Shown here one piece after another: positions 34,860 through 47,471 of a stretch of 64,000 nucleotides of DNA. This DNA comes from Darksidea phi (Eukaryota > Ascomycota > Dothideomycetes > Pleosporales > Lentitheciaceae): contig JASJFT010000052.1 of assembly GCA_030770425.1 (NCBI GenBank), forward strand, positions 124,001 through 188,000. Reading direction: 5' to 3'. The notes below the pieces were generated by a model. The model saw only the letters and a program-made list of their open reading frames with translations, did not search any database and was not told where the DNA came from. A program made the translations under genes and the position numbers. The stretch's first letter is position 1. Every line of letters begins with the position of its first letter.

Positions 34860-35569
34860 ATGTCCGATTACGGCGGCGGCGACGATGGCTACGATGCTGG
34901 TGGATTTGCCGAGTACGTTCACGTCCCCGTCTTGCATCCATAGCGTCTTTCGTTGCTATTTGCTTAGGCGCCGTACATTCAAGTGGACTCTGAGCTAAAT
35001 CTCTATCATAGCGAACCTATTGATTACGACGAGGAAGCTGAGCCCGAGCTCTACGAGGAGGACTTCGAGGCCGGCGGCGGGCAGGAAGATCCCGAAACGA
35101 TTGATCAGAACGCCGACCAGAACATTGTCGAGTCCGGAGACGCCAGCGCCGCGGCGGCTGCAAAGTCCCAGCAGAAGAATAGCGTCGTGGCTCTGAAGTC
35201 AAAGAAGGTGCCCAACGACCAACGTACAACAACCCCATACATGACAAAATATGAGAAGGCGAGGATACTAGGAACAAGGGCGCTTCAGATCAGGTGAGTG
35301 GATGCAGTTCGACCCGCAGAAGGCACGACGGCAACATAAGTTCAAGACTAACGCCTGTAACAGCGGCAACGCACCGGTGCTCATCGACGTTGGTACCATG
35401 ACTGATCCGCTGGAAATTGCGGGCAAGGAATTGAAGGAAAAGAAAATCCCTTTAGTCGTCCGTCGCTACCTACCAGACGGATTGTGAGTTCTTCTATTGT
35501 ATGCCACATTATATGATGCTAACACAGCATAGTTACGAAGACTGGACCTGCGAAGAATTGATTTTATGA
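34860..35569 (+). CDS. RPB6: RNA polymerase I/II/III subunit RPABC2
   Basis: Four exons: 34860-34912, 35012-35293, 35364-35483, 35533-35569; 163 aa. The N-terminal 75 residues are acidic and low-complexity, as in yeast Rpo26. The conserved core begins [21 protein letters not shown], then [37 protein letters not shown], and the last exon supplies the terminal YEDW and EELIL. This common subunit stabilises the clamp of all three nuclear RNA polymerases. The tiny last exon (12 codons) is required for the conserved C-terminus. Confidence 0.95.
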
Positions 35570-35951
35570 GATGGGCGGGGATTGCTGCATTTTATGGAGT
35601 TTAGGTAGGCACAAGGGGTACGCTCGGCGATTGGCGTCCAGCGACATCTATATACCCGAATCAAGACCGAATTTTCGCACCGTCTTCGGTGTCCACGTGT
35701 ACTGCAGTGTAGTAGATTGGATGATATCCGTGGGTTCATCGGACTACTTAACTCGTTTCAGGAATCATTGCAAAGTTGCAAAGTGGGGCAGCCGCAGAGG
35801 GGAAAAGTGCCCCGCATTCTGAACATAAAAGTGAACGTCACTCACATGCGGGAGCTACAAAACAAAACATCTGCCGCAAACTGCCAGCATTTTCAACCTC
35901 AAGGCTCTCAGATCATTCATTACACTATCGCGCCGTCTGTCCACCCTTGCC
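35570..35951. other. intergenic
   Basis: RPB6 terminator and esterase promoter; nothing else seen. Confidence 0.5.
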
Positions 35952-36975
35952 ATGTCTTTCGAAACCACCGCAACCATTGCCTCCTTTGGAGGCAAGCTGC
36001 TCAAGTTGAAGCACAAGTCCTCAAGCACGACCACCGACATGGCCCTCAACCTCTATCTTCCACCGCAAGCTCTAAAAGATGGCGCCAAAGTTCCCGTTCT
36101 GTTCTACCTCTCCGGTTTGACCTGCACAGGCGACAATTGCTCTGAGAAAGGCTTCTTCCAGCACGGCGCAAGCGAGAAGGGTATCGCAGTAGTGTATCCA
36201 GACACAAGCCCACGTGCGTCATAGGCCCCATGCTGCAGTACACATCTAACCAACGGCATCATATAGGCGGCCTGCAGATTCAGGGCGAAGACGATGCGTA
36301 CGATTTCGGCTCTGGTGCCGGCTTCTACGTGGATGCAACGAAGGAGCCATGGACGAAAGGGTATAATATGTACTCATATATCACGAAAGAGCTTCCAGAG
36401 ACGCTCTTCAAAGAGTTCGAAATGCTGGATGGCAGCAGAGTTAGCATTACGGGGCATAGCATGGGCGGCCATGGCGCTCTTACACTTGTGGGTGCATGCA
36501 GATGAGGAAGCCAATAAAAGACTAATAGAAGACACAGTTTCTCAAGAACCCCGGCCAGTACAAGTCCGTCTCCGCATTCGCACCAATTGCCAACCCGATT
36601 AATTGCCCCTGGGGACAAAAGGCGTTCAAAGGATACTTCGGCGAGGACCAGCAGGAGAAGTGGAAGCAGCACGATGCAACCGAACTTGTGAAACAGTGGA
36701 AAGGCCCGTTGGAGATGCTTATTGACGTGGTGTGTAGCCCCAGGTCCACGCTCCCTTCGCCAACGTGCATTGCTAACGCAGATTAGGGCACCGGAGACAA
36801 CTTCTACAAGCAGGGCCAACTCCTCCCCGAGAACTTCATGAAGGCAGCCAAGGAAGCCGGCAACGACAAGGGAATCAATCTGCGCATGCAGCCCGACTAC
36901 GACCACAGCTATTATTTCATGGCTTCGTTTGCGGACGAGCATGTTGCGTATGCGGCGAAGCATTTGGGTGTATAG
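35952..36975 (+). CDS. S-formylglutathione hydrolase (esterase D)
   Basis: Four exons: 35952-36213, 36267-36487, 36538-36729, 36787-36975; 287 aa, the usual family length. Motifs: [16 protein letters not shown] near residue 55, [31 protein letters not shown], nucleophile elbow [10 protein letters not shown] (Ser near 150), [32 protein letters not shown] with the catalytic Asp, and [10 protein letters not shown] with the His. It hydrolyses S-formylglutathione to formate and glutathione, the second step of glutathione-dependent formaldehyde detoxification in the cytosol. All splice junctions restore the conserved sequence. Confidence 0.94.
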
Positions 36976-37840
36976 TAAGTCGATTTGAAGGTTGCAGGGG
37001 GAGGCATCTGCTCATCGTTACAGAAGCGGTTCTCCGCCGAAGGAAAAGCTTTAGCATCAACAGTGCCGTCTACAGTAAAGGGTGACCTGAGGCGTCATTC
37101 TCCGAGAGAATTAGCACATAGGATAAACTAGCAGTATATCATGTCAGCAGCGGTTTTGGAAATTCATGTATGAAAAACTTAGGGTTAGAGCGGGAACGAG
37201 GCAAGCGCTCAGGAAAATCATAATGACATGTGTTGACTTTCCGGTTGCCGAACTGAAGTATCTGCATGCGCGTCTTTAACGACCGCATCCGTAACCGAGC
37301 ATGGAAAATGGCTCAAACCATGTCCGCTTGATATGACTCCTTCTTCCCACCAGTAACTTCATTTATGTCCTCTCGCTGCAGCCGGCCCGAAGTGTAGCGC
37401 CGTTTCTAGTCCGCACGTGTTCATTTGTGAAATTTGCGTGCTGGGTTTACCCACCAGGCCGCCAAGACCCGAAGACAATTCATTGCCGTTGCCGTCGCCC
37501 TACACTCACCCAAACTCCCGAACAAAGGCACCCGAAAAGACGACCGCTTCCAGCGATATTCGCTGTGCCTCAATATTTCGCTTCTCAATTCACGCTCCCC
37601 CCAATACATCTCAGCTGTTACCCCACCACGCGTAGGTCGCTTCGCTGCCCCGCGCTCCGCTTTCACCGCCCATAACGCTCCCCATGACGCAGTCTGTCCT
37701 CTCTCCGATGGTCCGGTAGCATCAGATATAAGACGCACTTTCACGCCACTGTCTCGGTTGCTCCTGCGCATGCCCGAACCCTGAGCATCCTCCGCTTGCA
37801 GCAACCTAGAGCTCAACACGCATCTGAGACGGTGGTGGAA
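36976..37840. other. intergenic, exportin-T leader
   Basis: Esterase 3' flank and a long pyrimidine/CCA-rich leader for the next gene. Open frames at 37417-37882 on both strands have no motif. Confidence 0.45.
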
Positions 37841-40800
37841 ATGGAGGACCAGGTAAATATCCCCAGGCTCATTGTCGTGCAATCTCTCCTACTGAGTACC
37901 ATACTGATTGTATTTCATTTTGCAGGTCGAAAATGCAATCCAAATCGCGTTCAATCCCACGTCGAACCAGCAACTGCGCGGGCAGGCTATAGAATACCTC
38001 AACCAGGTGCGGACAGAGGGCTCCGCATGGCAAGCTTGCCTGTCGCTCTTCGCTCGCGATCCCCGACCCGCCGAGATCATCCGCCATACCTCGCTCGACA
38101 TCGTAAACAATGCCGTCCAGCAACATCGGCTGGACGCCCAAAGTCTGGCCTACATCAAGGACACCCTTATGGAGTACATCCGCCAGACATACGTGCCAGG
38201 AAACGCAGCTTCAGACACCAGTCACATACAAAATAAGCTCATGCAGACTATGACCTATCTTTTCGTTGCATTATACCCGTCTTCGTGGCATTCTTTCTTC
38301 GATGACTTCCGCGCGCTGGCTGGAGACCAGGCAACCATAGGCAGCAACAACTACGTTGGGACCATGCTTTATCTTCGGATGCTAGGCCAGGTGCATGATG
38401 AAATTGCCGATGTGCTGGTGGCTAGGCAAGAGGACGAGAAGAAACGGAACACACAACTCAAGGATCTCATTCGCGAGCGAGACGCTCAAAAGATTTCATT
38501 ATCGTGGCAAGAGATCCTCGCTAAATGGAGGGAGACAGACTTCGGCCTCATAGAGATGTGCCTTCGGACCATCGGTCGGTGGGTCAGTTGGACCGACATC
38601 TCTTTGGTGGTGAACGAGGCTATGATCACTATATTCCTCCAGATGGCTGGTCAACAAGGCATAGCAGATCCGGAGAGCCCTGCAGGGAGGGTACGCGATG
38701 CGGCTATTGACACATTCTCCGAGATTGTGGGCAAGAAGATGAACCCCGCTGAGAAGATTGAGTTGATTCTGTTCCTCAACCTCGCCAACGTTGTCGGACA
38801 ACTTATCAGCAGCCCCGCCCTCTCCGATCAAAAGACATCGAATTACGATAACGATCTCGCGGAGACCGTCGCCAAGCTAGTGAACAATATTGTTTTCGAC
38901 GTCGTCAGGATTCTGGAGAACGAATCTGTGAACGAGCAAACTCGTCAACATGCAGACGAGCTCATCCAAATCTTCACCCCATATCTGCTAAGGTTTTTCG
39001 CTGACCAGTATGACGAAGTCTGCTCAACAGTCATACCATCTCTCACCGACCTCCTTACCTTTTTTAGGAAACTACAGAAGAAGACGGGATCGTTGCCATC
39101 CCAATATGCAGCCATACTTCCCCCGGTTTTGGAGGCTATTATCGCCAAGATGAAGTACGACGACGCAGTGTCATGGGGCGAGGAAGGTGAACAGACGGAC
39201 GAAGCTGAATTCCAAGATCTCCGCAAGCGTCTTCATGTATTGCAACAGACCGTGGCGGCCATTGACGAAAATTTCTATATTGAAACCCTCAACCGGGTTG
39301 TAAATGATACCTTCAGTCGGCTATCTTCGAGAGACTCGTCACTGGACTGGCGAGAACTTGATCTTGCGTTACATGAGATGTACCTGTTCGGGGAACTCGC
39401 GATGCGAAATTCGGGGCTCTATGCAAAACGTGAGCCTTCCTCGGTTGCAGCACAGCAACTAGTTGGCATGATGACTAGCATGGTAGAGTCAGGTTTGTAT
39501 TCATTCGTCCTTGTTCATTGGGGACTAGTTAACATAGTCAGAATTGGCAAACTACCCGCACCCCGCCGTCCAGCTCTACTACATGGAAATCTGCGTCCGC
39601 TACTACCAGTTCTTCGAGCAGAACTCTCATCTTATTCCAAAGGTGCTGGAGAACTTTGTTAGCCTCACTCACCACAGCCACGTCAAAGTCCGATCGAGGT
39701 CGTGGTATCTATTCCAGCGCCTGGTCAAGCATCTCCGATCGCAGCTTGGTAATGTCTCGTATAATATCATTCAAGCCATCGGTGACTTGCTTACCATCAA
39801 GGCCGAATTACCGGACGACTCTGGCGACGACATGTCTTCCGATGAGGAGGATAAGTCTGCAGACGCCCTCTTCAACTCGCAGTTGTACCTGTTCGAGGCA
39901 GTTGGGTGCATCGCCTCCTCAAATACAGTATCCAAAGAGAACAAGAAGCTCTACGCGCAAACCATCATGAGTCCCCTTTTTCAGGACATGGAGCAAACAC
40001 TACCACAAGCTAGGAATGGTGATGAACGAGCTCTACTCCAAATCCATCATCTCATCATGGCTATCGGAACCCTTGCTCGAGGCTACTCAGACTGGGTACC
40101 ATCGAATAACAGCGCACTTCCCGCCAGCGATGTGTCAGATGAGTTCGCGAAAGCCTCGGAGGCCATCCTTGTCGCCCTTAAGTCTTTAACCAACTCGAGC
40201 ACCATTCGCTATGCTGCCCGCTTCGCCTTCTCGCGCATGATTGCGGTTCTAGGCTCGCGGCTGTTGGAGGAGCTACCTTCTTGGATTGATGGTCTACTTT
40301 CGCTCAGCTCATCGATGGATGAGATCAGCACTTTCCTGAAGGTCCTGGGCCAAGTCATCTTTACCTTCAAGACAGAAATTGCTGGAATTTTGGATAGTGT
40401 TCTTACTCCCTTGCTGCAGCGAATCTTCACCGCCCTGGCGATTACCCCCTCAGGCACAGACGATGAGATCCAGCTTGCCGAACTTCGACGCGAGTATCTC
40501 AACTTCGTGTACGTGGTGCTTGGGCAAGGTCTCGGATCTGTGTTCGTCAGCGAGGTCAACCAGGCGACGTTCGAGACTATCATAACTTCAATCGACACCT
40601 TCGCACGAGACACGTCAGACTATCAAACTGCCCGCCTTGCCCTCTCAGTCCTCATCCGCATGACCTCCGTGTGGAGCGGTCCCGACAAAGTTGGTCCTGC
40701 CGCCAACGCCACCCCAACCTCTCCCATCACTTCCCAAGCACCACTTCCAGGCTTCGATAACTACGTTATCGAGCGCTTCTCCCCTCTCATCTGGTCCATT

Positions 40801-41064
40801 CCTGCCACCCCGGGGTTCAACTCAAAGGACGCCCAAGCCAAACTGGTGCTCTACGAGGCTGCCAATCTGCAGGCGGAAATCGTCAAGAAGGTTGGTGAAC
40901 CGTATGTCGAGCGCTTGAAGACGGATCTGAGGGGCATGGGCGTGGGTGATGAGGTGGTGGACCAGTATTTAAGGACCTTGGCAGCGGCTTTTGAAGGAAT
41001 GAAGAAGGAGAAGGAGTGGAGAAATTTCTTTGCACGGTTTGTGGACTCGGCACGGGGGCCATAG
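37841..41064 (+). CDS. LOS1: exportin-T (tRNA nuclear export receptor)
   Basis: Three exons: 37841-37852 (only MEDQ), 37926-39492, 39542-41064; 1033 aa. The start VENAIQIAFNPTSNQQLRGQAIEYL and the following exportin-1/importin-beta-like region (LFVALYPSSWHSFFDDF) match exportin-T. The rest is a HEAT-repeat solenoid with an acidic insert (DDSGDDMSSDEEDKS) near residue 620, ending in WRNFFARFVDSARG. It carries mature tRNAs out of the nucleus with Ran-GTP. The 12-nt first exon is the only way to place an initiator in frame, and the second intron is 49 nt. Confidence 0.92.
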
Positions 41065-41867
41065 TGCAGATTGATGGGGTAGATTGTGTGATTTGGGTGC
41101 ATCCAGGCGAGGTTTGGAGTTTACAGCGCTCATGGCAGGGTCGAGTAGGCATCTCTCGCATCTGGCGTCGTAGGAGGCGTGCATGGATAATTGCATGATT
41201 CGGAAGATTATACCGATTGATACAAATGCGTGATAGCAAAGCTTTTCCCGTAGTATCTCAATGTCCTTCCCGTTTTATCAAATTTGCGATATGAAATTGT
41301 CACTAGTGTTGTTGTAGGAGCAACTACCATCTGAGGCTTAGTACGAAGTTGGCAAAGCTTATATCGAAGCGTGGCGCATGCCGTGATGCTAAGCGGTAGG
41401 GACGGTAGTTTACCAGGCTCAGGAGCAACTAGAAACGTGAACGGCTGCCTGCTCACCTTCAATAGGTAATACTACCCAAAGGTTATTTAACTACAGGTAG
41501 AGAGATTTCTAATAGCGCAGTGTACACAGACTTCCGACGCGTTACTGTACGATCGGAATGGAGGAACTTCGGTCACATAGATGAATCTCGTGCTTTGTTG
41601 CATTTTGAAGAAGCCAGGACGCCTCTGCCTGCAACTAGCCAGCTTGCAAACACAAATACCAACGGCTGCCACGGATGGGGCTGGGGCCCTGAAGCCTCAG
41701 CAATGGATACGACCGGATGATTGAAGCATATAAAAATCATGGAGCTGTCCAAGCAAAGGCATAAGAAGTACCCCGCTCTAGCCTAAAACAGACTAGTCGG
41801 GTTTCCGCGCTCAAACATCGCCACCTCTCAACGCACACCCACACCTTCCAGTCAAACCACTCGTATC
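41065..41867. other. intergenic
   Basis: No gene recognised; contains the putative promoter of the next gene. Confidence 0.45.
41729..41736 (+). promoter_or_regulatory. putative TATA box
   Basis: TATAAAAA lies 132 bp upstream of the ATG at 41868, followed by a C/T/A-rich leader (CACACCCACACCTTCC) typical of fungal start-site regions. Confidence 0.4.
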
Positions 41868-43222
41868 ATGGATATACCCCCTAGTCTTTCTCGGGACATA
41901 TCACCGCCACCACGTCTTTTAAAACGTCGCAAGACATCACGAATAACCTCACCTTCTCCAAAACAAGATTACGCCACGCCAACTCCTTCAATCGCAGCAG
42001 AGCCCACTCTCGCAGCGGTCGAGGCGGGAAGAGCTAGAGTAGAAAATCATCTCGCATACTTTAGAAACCATTTATCCAAATCATGTCGGGAGACACAACA
42101 GGATGAGCCGAAGATTGCGATCGAAGAGTGGGCGAATTTGTACGAGATGAATGAACATGAGCACGGGAATCACTTTGTGGTGCATCAGCATAATCATCCG
42201 GTTTCTGGGGTACACTGTAAGTTCCACGAGTTCCATGCCTCAACCTTGCAATAATTCATCAATTTGAACTCACATGTGTGTTAGATGACCTCCGTCTCCA
42301 GTTCTCAAAGACAAGTTCCATGTCCTTCGCGCTACCCAAAGGCCTACCAGGGAATCCGAATTCGAGGAGCTTGGGACGTATGGCTATTGAAACGAGAGTG
42401 CATAATCTCTGGGTATGCGTCGTCTCTCTATCGCCTAATCAAATTAATGTTTACGTAAAGTAGAATCATCTCATAGAATCTGCCTCCACCAAAACTGGTT
42501 CCCTTCTCATCTGGGATACGGGAACATACACCATTCTCTCGCGGAAAAATGAGCAGAAGAACCCGCCATCACCGCAAACCACAGACGACGAGTCAGACTC
42601 TGAGCCGCAGCTACGAACTATTCCATCCCAGCATATCAAGACGCTATACGAGAACGAAAAGCTCATCCATGCCTTTCGCACAAAGCACATCCGGCTCCGC
42701 CTCAACGGTACTCGCCTCCCACTGAACTACACCGTGACGTTACGGCTCTCCGACGCTAACAATTTCGGAAACTCGCTTCGTGCACATAACCTACAACGAC
42801 GTAAACGCGACCGAAAACCACGCCAGTCGCAAGTACAAGCTCAATCCACCGACTCCGAACAAGAGACCGGGCCGCTCGAAAACGAAGAATCAGAGAAAGA
42901 CATGGACACCGACGCAGAAGAAGACGCCCAAACACGCCTTGACAACGCATACCCCGGCTCCACAAATAGTATAGGCTCTGTGCATCAGCGACGCTGGTTT
43001 ATGTTGCTCGATCGGGCTTCGAGTGGATTTGTTCGGAACAAGGACATGGGATTGTGGGTGAGGAGGGGAGATAGGGAGGGAGAAGGGTTTGAAGCTTTTT
43101 TAGTAAGAGGCCGGGAGCATGAGCGGAGCGTCGTCACAGGAAGGTTAGCAAAGGAAGTAGAAAGCGATGAAGGAGTTGAGGGATTCGTGGGAAGGAGTGG
43201 ATGGGTCGGTATCACGATTTAA
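41868..43222 (+). CDS. LigD-type 3'-phosphoesterase domain protein
   Basis: Three exons: 41868-42216, 42285-42412, 42464-43222; 411 aa. After a basic N-terminus (LLKRRKTSR) the core motif FVVHQHNHPVSGVHYDLRLQ (about 102-122) matches the bacterial/archaeal DNA ligase D phosphoesterase signature (HxH spacing, HYDxRL). It continues with SFALPKGLPGNP, RMAIETRVHNLW (position of the second metal-site motif), SLLIWDTGTYTIL, then IRLRLNGTRLPLNYTVTLRL and WFMLLDR. In bacterial LigD this domain removes 3'-phosphate or ribonucleotide ends during end joining. Here it stands alone without ligase or polymerase and carries an acidic insert (about 310-345). A role in DNA end cleaning is inference from the family. 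Confidence 0.82.
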
Positions 43223-43335
43223 GCGACTGAGTAGAGTAGGAAAGACTAGTTATGGAGACATTACAAACTACCAAGTTACTAATCACACATTGACCTTATC
43301 CACTCCGCTCCTTCACTCATGGACCATTACAACAT

Positions 43336-45198
43336 CTACTTAAACTTGGCCCCACTCCTTGTAGTCCCACTCTTAATCCAGTCCACAACCCCACTCCTAT
43401 TTCGCGGTGTCAATACCTCCGGCACACTCCCCACTTCTTTCCTCTTCCGCTTAATAGCACTCTTCTTCACACCCGCTGCCTTCTTGGATTTCGACAAAGT
43501 AATAAGAGGTGCTCCCTTATCTGCGAAAGCTATGCTCTTCTTTACCACGGGCATCTTGGCCGCGGGCGTTTTCCTCACCGGCTTCTCGCTCACCGGCTTC
43601 TTAGTCGCCGGCTTCTTAGTCGCCGGCTTTCTAGTTACCGGTGCTTTCATCGCCTCTGTAGTTGTAGTCTTTGCTTTCTTGGCCGATGTACCGGAGGCAG
43701 GGGGAGTAGGAGCAGGAATGTATTCGAGATCAGAGAGCTTGCGCTTCTGACTCCTACTACGGGTGGCGGGTGTACTTGGTGGAGGTGTAGCAGCTACGAC
43801 AGAGTCCATGCGAGGATGGTCTGGTTGGCACTTTGTAGAAGCCTCGTCTTGGACATGTTGCAGAGGGCGAGCGATGGATTTTTGAGGCTTGCTCTTGGTC
43901 TTAACAGCAGTGCGTCTCGTAGGCGCAGAGGTAGCGATTCCTGTAAGGGCAGTGCGGCGCTCCTCCAACTTGCGTAGAGCCGATTTAGGGTTTTTGGCCT
44001 TGGGTGTAGGCTTAGTTACCAAAGGTCGTCTGGTGGCTAGAGATGGCGCCAAGTCCTGGTTGTCGACACCAAAGCCGATGTTATCGTGGGAGGATGTGGA
44101 GGGCCGAACGTTCGCCGCGGTCGGAGGAAGGTAGGAGCGACTGACTGGTTGCTTGCCTGCTAGCTACTTAGCACAATATGGATCATCTGGAGACGGAGAA
44201 GGATACGTACCACGAGCCTTCGCCGACTTGGTATACTGTTTCGGCATAGGCGACACCCTATGCAAGAAGACCCGCGGAGAATAGTCTTTTTTCTCCTGCT
44301 CCTGCAAATCTCCTCCTTGGTTGAACTCATCGATGATACCTGCGAGGGATAAAGTATTCCTCGCCACGTTGGTAACCTGGTCCCATATTTGCCACACCTT
44401 CTCCGGGATCATGAAGCGCGATCCAGAATCATACTTGGTGGGCACACTAAAACGGGCTTCAACAGCGCTGTACGGGACATTGGTCGTCACGATGGGATTC
44501 TTGTCATCGACTGACTTCTTCGCGGATTCGGCGAGATCGTAGCTGATCTTCATGCTCTCCCATTTTTGCATGTAGAGCGTTTCTCCAAAGGGGAGGGCTG
44601 CTGGGAAGTCTTTGTGCCATTCTTCGACTTCGTTGTTAGGTCCGCCGTAGAGGTACTGCGTCTGGAGTACTTCGGCTTGGCGCGGGCCAGCGGGACGTGG
44701 GGATGGGGTAGCAGAACGTGCCACTTGTCGACTAGTAACATACTCCTGGTCGTCTTCTTCTTCTCCTGCTTCGTATGCTTCGTCTTCCTCATCTTCTTCG
44801 TCTACTTCTCTGTAAAGCGCTCCTGGGGAGAAGAGCTCTTCAAAACTGGCGTCGCTGTCTTCCAAATCTACGGAGCTCTCTTCCTGGGCGACGCGTTGGA
44901 AGTCATCCTGGACTTCGTGGACCAAAGACCGCAGTTGTCGGTACAGTTGGGGGTCGTAAAAGTAGCCCTCTCGGGGATACTCTTTGATTATGCGGTCGTC
45001 GATGTTTTGCACCCGGTTGACGTATGTACTTAGCGGATCCGATCCGCCTTCGGCAGCAAGGTAGCGGATGGCTTGTCGAAGAACGCGATCGCTGTTTTCT
45101 TGTGTGATTGGTTGTTCTTTGCGCTCGGGGTGGACCTTGTATTCGGGTTGAGGTGCATTATGACTGGGCCCTGCGTTTCTAGACCATTGTGGAGCCAT
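43336..45198 (-). CDS. basic, disordered nuclear-type protein, unknown
   Basis: Two exons: 44211-45198 and 43336-44156; 602 aa. The first half has a predicted helical region (VLRQAIRYLAAEGGSDPLSTYVNRV near 40-65), an acidic block (EVDEEDEEDEAYEAGEEEDD), then AALPFGETLYMQKWESMKISYDL. The second half is Lys/Pro/Thr/Ala-rich with tandem KPATKK/KPVSEK/KPVRKT heptad-like units and several NLS-like runs (KRKRKE), ending in RSGAKFK. This looks like a chromatin or nuclear scaffold protein, but no known domain is recognised. The intron is inferred from a GTACGT donor and CAG acceptor that keep frame. Convergent with the phosphoesterase gene. Confidence 0.65.
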
Positions 45199-45653
45199 CT
45201 TGAAGTTCACTAGACGATGCGTTTGGCTTTGGCTACTGTGGTACAGATTCTGAACCTTGTTAGCTAAATGCAAGATTTGTTAGCACCTCTGGACTTACCA
45301 CGTAACCTTCTCTGAGCCTTTCTCAATATCTTCAATGCGCAATCTTCAGGGAGTCATTACTTGAAGAATATTTTCTCACAGAAGCAGTTTGAGAGCAGGC
45401 GAGGGTTTTCTTTCTTTGCAATAAAGGCGCGCCGGAAGCGAACAACACTCCGGTTTCCGCAAACGGGCACCCGCAGATTTGTCCGTGCAAATGTTTGACA
45501 GCCGCATATTGCAACATGATTCTTTGTGCCCATTCAAACAATCGAAGGCTTCTTTCTATCTCATGGACGATTGACCCCTTGTGGAGAACGCGGTTCATGG
45601 GATTTGGTCCTCGGAATGCAGATATGCTTGGCGGTCGGTAATGATGCACAACG
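45199..45653. other. intergenic
   Basis: Leader of the basic protein gene and 3' flank of the pepsin-fold gene. A 105-codon minus-strand frame (45332-45649) has no recognisable motif and is left uncalled. Confidence 0.4.
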
Positions 45654-47471
45654 TCACCTCAAATGCGCACTTCTTGCCTGAAGAGAGTCTTCGGACAATG
45701 GGGTACTTAGTTCGTCCTCGTTTCTTATGCCTGTGACCTCCGGTCGGCGCATCTCCTCAGTTCGTAACTCGGCAAAAGGGACTGACAGAGTTTTAGAGTA
45801 ACGGCTTTCACCAGGCATCTCCGCCAGTTTTATCCCTTCGCCCGGCATTTCGTAAATCGCGCGATTCGTTCCGTCCATTTCGATAGCCTTTGCGGATCCG
45901 GCCGCGAGCTCGACCCTTGGATCCATGTCACCAGGAAATTCGTGCACGAGGCCTTGTCCCACTTCGTACTTGACGCTGCCCCCGTCAACTTCCTGAGCTG
46001 GAGTGTTCAAATGATCAAGCGCATCTAGTTCATGGGGATTCTTGGCCTTGGCTTTCTTGCGACGGTAGAAGAATGCTCCGGCAGCGACGATGATTCCGAT
46101 CACGGAACCACCAACGGCAATGCCTGCGATAGCACCTGTTGATAGCCCAGACGTACTATTCGTAGGGCCACTAGCTCCGGTTCCTGGACTTGTCTCCTCC
46201 AATGGCGGTAGGATCGCAGCAATGTTTGTGATTGACGAAGAAGTAGGAAATAAAGCTTGCGATAAGTTGAAGCTGCTCCGCTCATAGTCTACGGAAAGGT
46301 ACACGCTTTGCAGAAATGTGCGCCCAAGGACAAATTGCGTGTCATTAGCCGCGCGCTTGAGCGGAAAGAATAGTCCCGATGTGCCTAGTTCCTGCGTGGC
46401 AGTGTGATAGAAATTCCAGTATGGCAAGTTGAGCGTGATTGAATCGCTAGAGAGCTGTGGACCAACTTTGAAGCGCACTTCCGGATTCTTCTGGAGGAGG
46501 GTCTCATGAAGATCCTCGTTTAGTAGGTACAGTTGTGTTTTGTTGTCCCAAATCAGACCGAAAGCCTCCTCGAATTTTTCGCATGCACTCGTTGGAAGCC
46601 AGATGTCTGCGACCAGTGTACTGATGTACGTAATGATACCAGAGCCGAGAAGCGAGTTCTCCGTGATGTTCGTCGTGATATCTTGAATGCCCACTTGGAG
46701 ATTGTATGACTGATCGTCGCCGAAAGGGAAAGTCAAGTTATTCGGCTCAAAACGAGCTGTGTCGTAGCCTCCAATGACCAAACTACCGTACACCTTTGGC
46801 GAGAGATTGTATGCGCCGGCAGCGTATGACCACGAGAGGCTAGGGATCGGTTCGCTCATATTCCGAAGGTTTTGAAGGAGGCTAGGTATCGGGGTGTTGT
46901 AGTCGGTGAAATTCGTCGGTTCGGGGCTTAGTGACAGACTCCCGAGCGCGAAGGCATCCGTAATGAAGCCTGCAATGGTCTGGTTATCTATTGTGGCGGC
47001 GTTATCTCCGCTCCAGCCCAAAGTGATCTTGTCATTGCCATATAAAGCGCTTCCGCTCAAGCCAATGCGTTGCTCAAAGTAAGTGTCCAACTCGTAGCCC
47101 CCGACGTCGGTCCATGTGGTAGAATCATTTCGCCGGTACACCAGTCCGCGAGCGTCCGCACAAGAATTGTACTCCTCCAAAGTTTTGTTGTTCTTGCATA
47201 GCTCAGCATCGACAAGCCAAGTTGCGGATTTGCCAGAGCCAGGAAGAACGCGAGCTTGCTGCGGAGGAGTGCCGACTTCGATCCGAAACGTCGACCACGG
47301 TCCGTCTTTACCGTCCCTACAATTGTCAGTTGCAATTTCCTGCCACAGCTTCATCACTCACCAGAATTGACTGGGCGGGATGCTCAAAGGTTTTCCGCTC
47401 TGAGCACCAACAACGCGAGCGCAGAGCCACAAAACAGGCCCCACAAGCAACAACCGCACGCCAGCAGCCAT
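45654..47471 (-). CDS. membrane-anchored pepsin-fold protein lacking catalytic Asp
   Basis: Two exons: 47362-47471 and 45654-47316; 590 aa. Signal peptide residues 1-23 (LLLVGPVLWLCARVVGA). The A1 pepsin fold is visible: FRIEVGTPPQQARVL, then GSGKSATWLVD where an active protease would have DTGSS..W, and a later IGGYD strand and FVLGRTFLQSVYLSVDYE. The first catalytic Asp is Pro (about residue 62) and the second motif reads ISTLVADIW rather than DSGT. A Ser/Thr-rich stalk leads to one TM helix (about 430-452) with RRKKAKAK and a ~115-residue cytoplasmic tail. It is probably a non-catalytic surface protein; many N-glycosylation sequons are present. Confidence 0.82.
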
